From positions 312,603 to 376,602 of the forward strand of contig RWJK01001313.1 in the NCBI GenBank assembly GCA_004335835.1: 64,000 nt of DNA, in the 5' to 3' direction. The notes under the pieces were generated by a model, which was given only the letters and a program-made list of their open reading frames with translations, did not search any database and had not been told where the DNA came from. The translations under genes were made by a program, and so were the position numbers. The DNA comes from Scenedesmus sp. ARA3. Taxonomy: Eukaryota > Chlorophyta > Chlorophyceae > Sphaeropleales > Scenedesmaceae. Positions within the stretch are counted from its first letter, which is position 1. Each line of letters starts with the position of its first letter. Positions 54,601 through 64,000 of this stretch are shown here, one piece after another.

Positions 54601-57600
54601 GTTGAAAACCCTAGCATCAGCCTCCACTAAAGCCTTCCCAAGGGCCTCCAGGCTACTCTTAATGCGCGCCTGCTCATCAGCCGCCGCCTTGGTGGGATCT
54701 GCGGCCCTCGCCGTGCTTAGTTGCGAGTGGCTCTTAAAGTACTCTGCCATGGCTGCAATCTGTGTCAGCAAGTTGTTGTGCTGATCCAGCAGCTCATCAA
54801 CTTTGTCCTCAGCTGCCTGCCATGCCTTTTCCGCCTGCGCTGCTTTCTCGTCAGCCAGCACTACCATGCGTTCAGCTGCATGCACGCCTGCCATTGCCAG
54901 CTTCGCTGTAAGCTCTGTAGCTGACACATTGCGCTTTAGGCTGATCAAAGCTTCCTGCAGCTGTGGAATGGCTGATTTTGTGAGGTCCCCGATCTGGGTG
55001 TCCAGCTCAAGCAGCAGCAGCGGCACGCTGAGGGCTGTGGACTCAGCCGCTTTGAGGCCCTCTTTTGCTGCTGTGAGCGCTGTAACTGCTGAGTCCTTTT
55101 GCAGCCGGGCTTTCTTGAAAAAGTCCTTGGCATCCTGTGTGCAGTGGACATCACATGCATAGCAGGGCAGGCGTTGGCATTGGTGGATGATCCAGCACAG
55201 CCACATTTTCTTTGCTGACATAACACATAGGAACCAAGCATGAGCGGTGCATGATTGCCGACCAATCAAGCACTGGCAGCCTGTGCAATGCACATGAGCG
55301 TACTGAGCACGATGTCTGTATGCAGCACTCTCTGCGTGAGACGGCTGCAGGGCGGCACATGCACAGCATCCACTTGCATAAGCAGGACTGCCCCCAGCAG
55401 CGCTCGCAAGTTTGCAAGCTAGGGACAGCATGCAAGCACACATACCTCCAGCCGCTTTTGCGCCCCCAGGAACTTTGCCCTTGCTTCTGCTGATGCAGGG
55501 CCGTCTAATACAGATGCCAGTGTTGCATTGGCGCGCTCCAAAGCCTTTGTGGCAAAAGCCATCTGCAGGTTGGCTGCTGCCCACGCTGCTTCTGCCGCCA
55601 TTGTCTTGCCGGTAGAGCTGGCGACCTGGGTTGCAGCAGGGTTTAATTTCAGCAGAAATTGTCGGCCACCTTCACACTGTCAAAACACATGCTGCACTGA
55701 CGCTGTATGACCACAGATTGCAACAGATGCAAGCAGCTGCTAGCATACTTAGAATCTTAAATCCTATGCTCACCTTGAACTGAGCCGCGCCCAGCTGTCC
55801 TGGTACTGCTGCCAGCACACCCACAGCCGCCTGCTTCTTGCCCTGTGCTGCTTTCAGTGCCTGCTTCAGCTGCCCAAGCTGCGCCTGGGCCTTTGCCAGT
55901 GTCTGCTGTGCTGCATTGCGCGTGGCGTTGGCCTGGTACGATGCGTTTGTTGCGCCAGCATACAGCTTGGCTGCAACTGGCTTGGCCGCCTGTGAGCATC
56001 ATCAGTGCAGCAGCAAGCCGGGGTAGGATGATTGCTGCTTGGCGCTCAAGACAACAAGTGCTTGCAACAAGTGCCTTTGCTGACCCTGCTTGTCTAGGCA
56101 TCTCATACTGCAATCCAAGTGCGATATGCATGCGACATGCCAGCTGCCATTGCAGCATAGCCTGCTCACCAGAATCGAGTTGAGGCGCTGCTCGGCTGCC
56201 ACCTTGACTGCCACTGCTTCGCTGAGTGCTCCAGATGTCTCCGCCTTTTGTGCCATTGCCCTGCTGAGCTCGCCCTCCAATGCACTCACATTCATCTGCA
56301 GCAGCAGCAGCAGCAGCACACGCACTTGTTGGCTTGCCCTGTTGCAGCGGCCTGAGGGCTAACAGTGCTTTTTTTGTATTGTGATCGCCGCCTGCTGACG
56401 CTGTGTGATGTCTAGCAGCACAGTGTCTGTGGAGGCTCCGCCAGCTCCAACAGAGTGTCAAAGCCCCACCAAACACCATAGATTTGACAATTGCCGTGGC
56501 TTAGAGAGTGTGGTACAATCACAAGATCCAATACTGCTGCTAGGCCCCACGTCTCACTCGAGCATGCAGCGCTGCTGCTAGGCCCTACCGCGCACCTGAG
56601 CAAACAGTACTGCCTCTAGGCCCCACACTTTGCGTAAGCATACAGCCCTGCTGACGTGCTGCACTCAGCACATGAGCATAAGCATTGCTGCTACGCCCCA
56701 CAACTTGCCTGAGCATGCGACACTGCTGCTAGGCCTGCGTTCCGCCCCTCACCTGGGCATACATGATCTGCAGCTTTAGGCTCTGCTGCTTTGCCTGCGC
56801 CAGCAGCAGCTGGCTCTTCAGCAGCCGCAAGTCCCGCTCAGCCTCCACAGCCTGCAGCAGCAGCAGCAGCAGCAAGGCCTTAACAAGGGAGTAAACAACA
56901 CGTTCAGCTATGTATGCACACCTCAACTGCCGTAGCTTGCTGCTCGGTTGCCAGCAGGCTCACTCAGCAGGCGCAATAGTCCCAGATTTGTTGCAATCAG
57001 CCACAGCAGCACCAACTGCTTACTGACAAGTGTTGTGATATGCACAGAAGCCCTTCTGCTGTCCCACTGCTATCACAGGTCTGATACAATTGAAGCAACA
57101 CATCACTACGCACCTTCTGCGCTGCTTCTGCAGCGGCCATCTTGGCCCTGTCCATCTTCTGCCCCGCAGCCAGCGCTGACTTTGACACATTGAGCAGGTG
57201 TGATGAAGCATTGGACGCTGCCTGCTGCACGTACTGCAGCTCCCTCTGTGCCAGCTCGTATGCTGCTTTTGCTGCTGCTTTTGCCACCACTGCCTGGTCG
57301 TACGTCTCCTGCTTGGCTTTGATGGCTGCTGCTGCAGCGTCGACGGCCTGCTTTGCTGCATCTGCTGCCTGCTGCGCCTGCTGCAGCGTCCTGTTTGCTG
57401 CATCATACGCAGCCTGCTTGCCTGCACACACCAACACAAAATTGGTGCTTTGTGTGGTGAGCGCACTCAGTGGTGTAGCATGACATGTCAGGTGCAAGGA
57501 GAGCATGTTCATGGGGTGCACCTCTGGATACAGCAGCTGCGTTATTCACACAGCCGACACCTGACGTCTGCACTTTGCAACAGCACATCTGACAGGTGTT

Positions 57601-58184
57601 TCAGATCACCACCGCTACATTGTTGGACTTGTCTGTCCTTTATGCATTTAAATGCAGCTTACTTGACAGGTCCATCGTGGCGTTGTGTAAACCCTTCTGA
57701 GCATCGTCCAACTGCTTGCTGACAGACATCGCTGTCGTTGCGTTTATTGTCCCGACATCAATGTTTGCCTGCAAGAAACAGCAGACGTTGTGGCAGCCAA
57801 AAAATCATAGCTAGCAGAGTTGGTGTCGAGGGGGTTGTAGGATGTATGCTATATGCCATCTGTATAGTTTGTTGCCTTGTTCACCTCACTTCAGCTGCTG
57901 TAGGCTTAACATGCATGGTGTGACTGGCAGGCTTGCATTGGTTTGAGCCAGTTTCATATCAGTGCCCCACTTTCAACAGTCACGTTATACATGCATCCAT
58001 GTGTTTCTTGTTGCCAAGCAGTCGGAAACGGTGCTGCTTATGACGATGGGAAAGATGCAGGGCAGCTGCACTCACTGCTTCCTGTACTCACATTGGCAGC
58101 AGCTGGTACGCTGCTGAAATTTGATGATGCAGAGCTTATACTCGCTGCATTGGAAGCAGCAGACAAGACCCCTGCAGGTTTGGG

Positions 58185-58234
<50 letters not shown>

Positions 58235-58451
58235 CCAGTAGCAGCACCAGCACTTGGCAGCAGACATGGCAGTGGCGAAACTCCGGAAAACCAGTTATGA
58301 ACAACATTTGCTGTTAATATCAAGATTGACGGGGGCAATCGCCGCTTTCCAACGCAAGATGCTGCATCCGCTCACCTTGCGAGGCCAGCCCGGTTCCCGC
58401 GCAGAGCACCACTAGCAGCAGTGGCACCACCAGCCCCCGCGAAGGAGACAT
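51680..58451 (-). CDS. Secreted or ER-lumenal Ala-rich coiled-coil protein, 1,473 aa
   Basis: Minus-strand exons are 58451-58376, 58171-58092, 57768-57663, 57421-57114, 56851-56753, 56295-56170, 55989-55774, 55676-55446, 55134-54091 and 53815-51680 (4,422 nt; every phase agrees). The product begins with a classic signal peptide (MSPSRGLVVPLLLVVLCAGT, likely cut near ASQG). Nearly all the rest is predicted helix, very rich in Ala, Gln, Glu, Lys and Ser, with heptad-like hydrophobic spacing; an example is KQAAYDAANRTLQQAQQAAD. Many N-x-S/T sites occur (NATT, NASS, NATL, NNSST), which suits passage through the ER. A Ser-rich linker near 53340-53180 breaks the helix. There is no C-terminal membrane segment. 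No family is recognised; a cell-wall or extracellular scaffold is one guess. Confidence 0.8.
56532..56745. repeat. Degenerate tandem repeat in an intron of the coiled-coil gene
   Basis: About six diverged units of roughly 38 bases, each starting near CTGCTGCTAGGCCCCAC and carrying a TGAGCATGC-like segment. They fill the intron between 56753 and 56295. Confidence 0.7.
58188..58233 (-). repeat. Long CTG run before exon 2 acceptor of the coiled-coil gene
   Basis: On the coding (minus) strand this is a run of about 15 CTG triplets ending 17-20 bases before the exon 2 acceptor CTGCAG at 58172-58177. It is another triplet run at a 3' splice site. Confidence 0.9.
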
Positions 58452-59416
58452 TTGTTCGTCGCGATACGCAGTTTTATTTGTTTGCAATCATCGGAAACAC
58501 ACGAGCAGGAGAAGCTAGTCTGCCGGTACTCTCTCAGCAGTACAACGCGGGCGCTTGATATGATTGGCTCACAGGTGATAGAAGCTTAAACAGCTGTGTT
58601 TTGTTAGCCCCTGAACTCCCGTGCATGGCACTAACTGTGCGGGAGTGACACAGCTGCGCGCGCCCTCACACACAGGGCGCATTGCAGGTCACGTACTGCA
58701 GGTCCCTGCATGTCGATCGCACTCTATAGGACAGCAATCGTTCCTGGTTTCCATGCTTTGAGCTCAGATCTGCGTGTGCAGCATCGTAGGTCGCTGCATC
58801 ATCATCGCTGCCACTGGAAGCTGGCATGGCCAATCTTGTACCTGCGTAGGCTGTACTATCGTATAAAGAGTTACAGCGTGTATTGTAAGGAAGTGCTTCT
58901 ATTCATCCATGACAACTTCAGAAACTGGATAGCTTTACCCATATTTGACACAGCAGCATCACCAGGTGCCGCATGCTGCCACATTCAAGTGTCCAGGAAC
59001 ACCAACAGGCCATGCACCGCGCGGCCATGTCTGGTACTGACAATGTGGACTTCACGCAATGTGAGTACTCACTATGCTGCATTATACTTGCAATGATTGA
59101 CCTGCATGCACGTTATAACCCTTGAATACAAGTGACCAGCTGCCACAGCAACCTGCTACTTCTGGAAAGCAAGCAGCCTAGACGGCCCCTACACCTGGCT
59201 TTGCCAAATGTTGCATTGCTGCAACCAGAGGCATGCAGGCATCCTGATGCAGCACGCCAGCACTACCTCAACGAATCGCTGGGACTTGGCACGCCATGCC
59301 TATCGACCCTGAACCTTGCCTGATCCACGACTGTCCGACGCTTGCTACTGCTGTGGCGCCTCTCCATGCAGCATGCCGTCTGGCTGCTGCTGCGTGTCCC
59401 GCAATGAACGCGATGG
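58452..59416. other. Intergenic region, no gene seen
   Basis: Holds the presumed promoter of the coiled-coil gene and the 3' UTR of the WDR4-like gene, plus an extra copy of the last WDR4-like exon end at 59341-59415. Confidence 0.45.
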
Positions 59417-59490
59417 CTAATGCTGTGGCGCCTCTCCTTCTGGCGTGCTGTCTGGCTGCTGCTGCTTGTCCTGTGCCGCAAACATCGCCT
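59341..59490 (-). repeat. Tandem duplication of the WDR4-like last exon end
   Basis: GCTGTGGCGCCTCTCC...GTCTGGCTGCTGCTGC occurs at about 59350-59396 and again at about 59421-59467, roughly 71 bases apart. The right copy is coding (last exon); the left copy lies after the stop at 59417. Confidence 0.9.
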
Positions 59491-62400
59491 TGAGCCGCTC
59501 ACCTTCCCTGAAGTCGGTGCGCACCTTCTTGCGCTCCGCAAGCTGCAGGGAACAAGCAGCACAGCAAGAACAACAGCAGCAAACAGATGACGTTATTGCT
59601 ATGGCTTGACTGGTGTTGTCAATTTAGTGTGCACCTTCTCCAAGCTGCAAGGTAAGCGGCAGCACAGCAATGGCATTATGCTATGGCCATTGGTGACTTG
59701 TTTGACGTTGAGCAGCAAACAGGGTTTAGGCTAAACCCTAAACCCTAAACCCTAAACCCTAAACAGATGACAGCAGGGCCGGTTGGCACCGCAGAGGCAG
59801 GCAGCATGGAGAAGAGTATGCTGTGAGATGGGCTGGTGATAACCGCTGCAGCGCAGCTGTTACCCTTGCCAGCATGAGGGTGCACCTCTGTGGCGGCAGC
59901 ATGGCTGCAGCAGCATAACAACACCTGCGGCAGCATGGCTGCATCCAATCCACGCACCGTCTCCTGCGTGTACACCTTGCGCTTGAAGCCCTCATGGTAG
60001 TAGCTGCCGGCTGCCTGCCCCGCCTGCCCAGCCTCCTCCGCTTCCACGCGGCCCTCCAGGAAGCCCCGCAGGCTGCCCGGCAGCAGTTGCTGAGTGACAG
60101 GCGTGAAGTGGCCGCCTGCAGAAGGCACGTCACACGCGAGAAGCGTCACAATTGTCAGTTCTGCCCAAGAAGCATGGTCGTCTGCTGCTGAGAGAGTGCT
60201 TAAACGGGCACAGGGCAATTATCGTACAGCTGTAACATACAGCCTATATGATACAGTGATTCTACGACATGCCACACAGCGCCGCCATTGCAAATTCATC
60301 ACGACTGTGTCACTATACTGTGCTTTGACAGGCATACAGCGACTATGCTACAGCTGTAAACCTGAAGCGGCTCCAGTCGTTGGAATGCTGGAGGCATTTG
60401 TACAGCACAGAAACTGCATCCGACAAGTAGCACAAACAAGCAGGCATTCTGGTGCACCCACCTGCTGCTTCCCGTGCCGCAACCCCCACATGCGCCGACT
60501 CGGTGTCCAGCAGCAGCACCCCACCCACCACCCACAGTCGGCCCTCCCCGTCAAACGCCACAGCTGCAGGGTTTGCCACATCTTCAAACGCCAGCTTCTG
60601 CAGCAGCTGCAAGCTGGCCGCACTATCTGCACCCTGCTGCAGCTGCAGCAGCTGCACCTCTTGCTGCCCCTCAACTGCAGCTGCAACAACAGAGCCGTCA
60701 GGCGAGACTGCCACACTCAGCACCGCTGCACATTCCTGCCGCTGGTATGGCCGGCCCTTAAAGGGGTTGGCATCAGTTGTGTCACCACCAGCAGCGCCCT
60801 CATCATCCTCCCCTTCACTGCTGCTGCTGCTGCCAACGTCATCACCAGCACCCTGTGCACGGCCTTCTGCTGCTGCTGCTGGTTTGGCCATGTCTGCATC
60901 ACCTTGCGCTGCTGCGTCTGCTGCTGCTTCCTGCTGCTGCTCTTGGCCGTCTTTCGGCTGCTGCTCCTGCTGTGGCTGCTCTGATGCCACATAGCTGGCC
61001 AGCTGCCTGCCTGTGTCTGCATCCCACACTCGGACTGTGCCGTCACCGCCGCCTGTCACTAACAAGCTGCTGCTGCCTGCAGCGACTGCTGCTGCTGCCG
61101 GCACTGCTGCGCTGCAGGTGACAAAGTTGGTGTGGCCTAGGCAGTAGTTGTGGATCTCGTAGGATCCCTGACCAAGGTTACAGAAGCAGGGGACAAGATG
61201 ACACAGCTCAGCATTTGGAGAGTAGTAGTTAAGGCGCCCAACCACAGCAACGCTTGGTGGCTGTGTCAGTCATGCTCACACCAAGCTGTACTGCACACAA
61301 GGTCAGTCATAGCAGCATATTTCTGCAGCTTTCCGTAGTCCACACACGGTATCGTGTTCCTGCCGCAGCAGACTGTGCGCGCGCCTTGCTGCTAGACACA
61401 TGGATCTGTGGGCTGCCTCACATCAGCTGCCGCAGCGTGGCACACACAGAAGTGTTATCTTCCATGCCAACTCCTCCAGAACAACAGTAGAACAACAGCC
61501 CAGACCATGCAGGCTGCCTGCTGCTCACCTTGGTGGGGTCTGCTGGCAGCACGCTGGCCCTCACTTTGCCGTCCCTGTCTGTGCTGACCAGCAGCTGCTG
61601 CCCGGTGCTGCTGACCAGCCCGCTTGCGAGCGACGTGATGATGGCCTGCGGGGGCAGCAGCAGCAGCAGCAAGATGGTGAATGCAGCTGCAGCACACTGG
61701 GAGATGTCCTTAGCAAGACGGCAGCAGTTTCCGCAGTAGTTGCACTAATGCAGCTGCCGCTACTTGAGATGAAACAAACTGCGAGGGCACATGAGCTAGC
61801 TGGCGCGGCAATACCATTGCTAGTTGCGCTGCAGCAGCTGCTGCTGCAAGAGATGATGGTGACCCTGCTGCCGCAGGTGCTCCTGCTGTCCATGCCCTCC
61901 CCTGTGCTTCCTGCCCACCTGCAGGTGCCCCAGCAGAAGGGCTGGCTCCTCTGCCTCTGCTGCTGCTGCATCTGTATTGGCTGCTGCTGCTGCTGCTACT
62001 GCTGCTGCTGCTGCAGGCGTGGTGGCTGCCACGAGCACGTCTCCGAAGCGGTCAGCAAAGAAGAGGTGGCCGCCGTCCTGAGAGAAGGCGCATGCGCAAG
62101 CCTTTTTGGAGGACTTGCTGCAGACAGCGGCAGCGCAAAACGTGAAGACAACAGCAAACGGCTTGTGAGCATAAGGCCATGCAGCAAGCAATATGGCAGC
62201 TGTGCTGTTGGATGGGACCTGCAGCGCTGCTGCGTGAAGCAGTGCCACAGCATGGTAGGCGTGGATGTGCAGGCGGAGGCCACAAGGCTCTGCATGTATT
62301 TGTCACTGGCGAACAATACTCCCTTTGCGACTGGTCCCAGCAGAGGAGCAACGTTGCAAAGGCTTGTTGCTGTTGCGCTGCGCCACTCACAGGACGCGCA

Positions 62401-62877
62401 AGCAGCTCCAGTCAGCGGCCTTCCAGCTGCGTGCTGTCTTGTCATCACCGCAGGTCAGCACGTACTGCCCATCAGTTGAGAACTGAATGCCACGCACTGC
62501 GCCCTCATGTGTAGTGTCTGAGTGCACCTCTGCTTGTGACCTGTAGAAGCATGTGTTGTGCAGCAGCAACAGCAGCAGTAGCAGCAGCAGCAACAGAAGC
62601 AACAGCTCGCATATACCTCCCAGCTTGGCTAGCAGCGGCGACATAAGTTTATGTCGATAACAAAAGAACTTTGTGTGTGCTCCGCAGGCGTGAACGCGAT
62701 GCTGTTACCGCTGCTGCTGGCGAGCGCCCACCTGACATCCACAACCCGCCAGCGGCGTCCAGCTGCTATCGCTACCCTGCTGCCATGCAGTGCTATGCTT
62801 CTTGTCACAGGATCCGCATCCGTAGAAATTATTGGTGCTGAGAGGCCCTTTGTTTTCCACCTGCGTCTGCGACCCAT
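59417..62877 (-). CDS. WDR4: tRNA m7G46 methyltransferase non-catalytic WD40 subunit (WDR4/Trm82-like), 533 aa
   Basis: Minus-strand exons are 62877-62732, 62540-62391, 62117-61919, 61645-61529, 61167-60462, 60115-59958 and 59542-59417 (1,602 nt, in frame). WDR4/Trm82 is a beta-propeller that holds and activates the METTL1/Trm8 enzyme, which methylates G46 of tRNA. WD blades are visible: HEGAVRGIQFSTDGQYVLTC then DDKTARSW; ACAFSQDGGHLFFADRFGDV; LLVSTDRDGKVRASV; and LGHTNFVTC then LLVTGGGDGTVRVWDADTG. FADRFGDV and LVSTDRDGKVR are the most family-like parts. A low-complexity insertion rich in Gln, Ala, Ser and Glu lies between the fourth and fifth blades (about 60985-60790), and the C terminus is basic then Gln-rich. 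The general WD40 assignment is secure and the WDR4 name fairly so. Confidence 0.8.
59721..59763. repeat. Interstitial telomere-type repeat with inverted junction
   Basis: Four exact CCCTAAA units (59736-59763) are preceded by GGGTTTAGGCTAAACCC, in which one GGGTTTAG faces the array head-to-head. This lies in the last intron of the WDR4-like gene, so it is not a chromosome end. Confidence 0.95.
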
Positions 62878-63104
62878 TCTGCTTGTTGTTCGACAACGAT
62901 GAACTGTGGCTCAGCAGTATCTACTTAACCATGATAAGCCCCAGCCCAAACTCAAAGAAGACAGATGTCAGGCTGGGCTGTCCCTTGTTTGCAAATGCCT
63001 GTCATTGTCACTTGTCACATGTTGATGGTTACGTCATGATCACCCCCTCAAGTACGGGCCCAAACAAAGTCGTCTTGCTCCTTCCTCTCGCAGACGTTAT
63101 GCTC

Positions 63105-63939
63105 CTACTGCCTCTGCTGCTTCTGCTGCTCACCAGCAGCACCGCCTGCTGGGCCGTGTGGCTGCTCAAACTGTGCCTGCTGCTCTGCCACTGATTCTGG
63201 CAGCACCTTGTCCATCACCTCCATCTCCTTTTCGATATCCTGCAGCATACATCATCAATGTGGTTTATGTTTAGTATGTTAGCAGTTGCATCCAGAGCAT
63301 GGCACTTGTGGTGGGCATGCTGTGCCTGTATGCCGTTGCCGGAGATGTAGCAGGACTCCAACGGAACACGGCTGTTAAAGTTGGACACCTCCGAGCGTTT
63401 GAAGTAGCCATGAGCGGCATTTGGATGTAAGGCTGCTGCAGCTGTAGCTGGCCGGCAGCGCTGACCGCCAACATGCATAAGCATGAAACATCAGCTCGCT
63501 TACCTGATGCAGCAGTGATGACAGCTGGCGTCCAGCCAAACAGGGCCTCGTGGGTGTAAGTGCAGGCTGGGCTGTAGCTCCTAAACTTCCTGCCAACAGC
63601 CCAGGGTGGCTGGCAGTGCCGCAGCAGGGTTTCCTCTGGCCACACAGCCATGCAGAAGGTCTGCTTGCTGCAAGCTCCCACTGCATCGCTAATGCCAGGC
63701 CCAGTAACTCCGCAGCAACAAGCACGCTCACAGTCCGCTGCTGGTCTTTATGCAGCAGCAGCCCCTCAAGACTCACCAGCTGCACAATGCTGTAGCAGCT
63801 GTACGCCAAGCCCCTCAGCAGCACGCTGCCATTGAGCGGCAGGCTGTGCCACGCCAGGCATCGTGCAGCAGCATCAGCAGGCATGAGCCACACCTCACCA
63901 GAGTGCTGCTGCCACTGCAGGACTGGCTCGCAACTGCAA

Positions 63940-64000
<61 letters not shown>
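63105..64000 (-). CDS. Unknown protein, 3' part only
   Basis: Four minus-strand exons join in frame: 63933-63777, 63660-63504, 63435-63326 and 63239-63105 (stop TAG at 63105). Recognisable segments are WLMPADAAARCLAWHSLPLN, then CMAVWPEETLLRHCQPPW, then SYSPACTYTHEALFGWTP, then GYFKRSEVSNFNSRVPLE, and an acidic helix DIEKEMEVMDKVLPES before a Gln-rich end. The exon at 63326 needs a GC donor (CAG|GCACAG) to keep the frame. At the left of 63933 the frame stays open into a run that would read as polySer, so the first exon here may extend to the window edge. No family is recognised. Confidence 0.5.
63943..64000. repeat. CTG/CAG triplet run at the window edge
   Basis: About 19 CTG triplets on the plus strand continue past the window end. 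On the coding strand of the partial gene this reads CAG/AGC, unlike the splice-site runs elsewhere, and may encode polySer or be intronic. Confidence 0.95.

Noticed and set aside
56930..56985. Extra exon reading LLATEQQATAVE in the coiled-coil gene
   Set aside because: It has a GTGTGC donor but no acceptor that keeps the phase between the neighbouring exons, which join in frame without it.
59736..59763. Chromosome end (telomere)
   Set aside because: Only four units, flanked on both sides by exons of one gene; it is interstitial.

Overview
The window is nuclear DNA from a green alga, most likely a chlorophycean. Genes are split by many short introns. CTG/CAG triplet runs are everywhere. There is a TTTAGGG-type telomere-like repeat and a TGTAA element of the kind chlorophytes use for polyadenylation. 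Several encoded proteins are plastid types: a fibrillin/PAP protein, a lumenal PsbP-domain protein and a TGD5-like glycine-rich protein. There is one 200-base N gap (27234-27433). Gene models were built by hand from splice signals, reading frame and remembered family sequences. All complete models close in frame across every intron, but none has transcript support.

Layout. 1-678 (-): 5' part of an unknown, probably plastid-targeted gene, divergent from the next. 1305-17777 (+): RPB1, largest subunit of RNA polymerase II, 33 exons, 1,835 aa, with 30 YSPTSPx heptads. 18843-18914 (-): initiator tRNA-Met. 19040-21496 (-): PAP/fibrillin protein. 21931-22149: short retroposon-like insertion with a 15-bp target-site duplication. 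22960-26264 (-): ACR3 arsenite efflux carrier. 26975-27866 (-): exons of a cysteine-rich gene cut by the N gap. 28175-29479 (+): TGD5-like glycine-rich protein. 30433-32537 (+): unknown 350-aa multispanning membrane protein. 32538-37333: no gene seen. 37334-39203 (-): DFR/CCR-like reductase. 40310-42298 (-): lumenal PsbP-domain protein. 42422-42854 (-): possible 116-aa single-pass membrane protein. 43121-43977 (+): unknown 140-aa protein. 45620-47299 (+): Mpv17/PMP22 protein. 48245-50712 (-): AUG7/HAUS7-like augmin subunit. 51680-58451 (-): 1,473-aa Ala-rich coiled-coil protein with a signal peptide. 59417-62877 (-): WDR4/Trm82 WD40 subunit of tRNA m7G methyltransferase. 63105-64000 (-): 3' part of an unknown gene.

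The genes form no operon-like pathway. They are a mixture of housekeeping functions (transcription, initiator tRNA, tRNA modification), plastid functions, organelle membrane proteins and cytoskeleton.

The most unusual signal is in RPB1. At least 19 decayed tandem copies of exon ends, most with their splice junction, lie in the introns. Each echo sits in the intron next to the exon end it copies: upstream for 5' ends, downstream for 3' ends. Some echoes keep both splice signals and the reading frame and could act as cassette exons. Similar junction duplications occur in the fibrillin and WDR4-like genes, so this may be a general way this genome makes intron sequence. RPB1 also appears to have lost most ligands of its two N-terminal clamp zinc sites.
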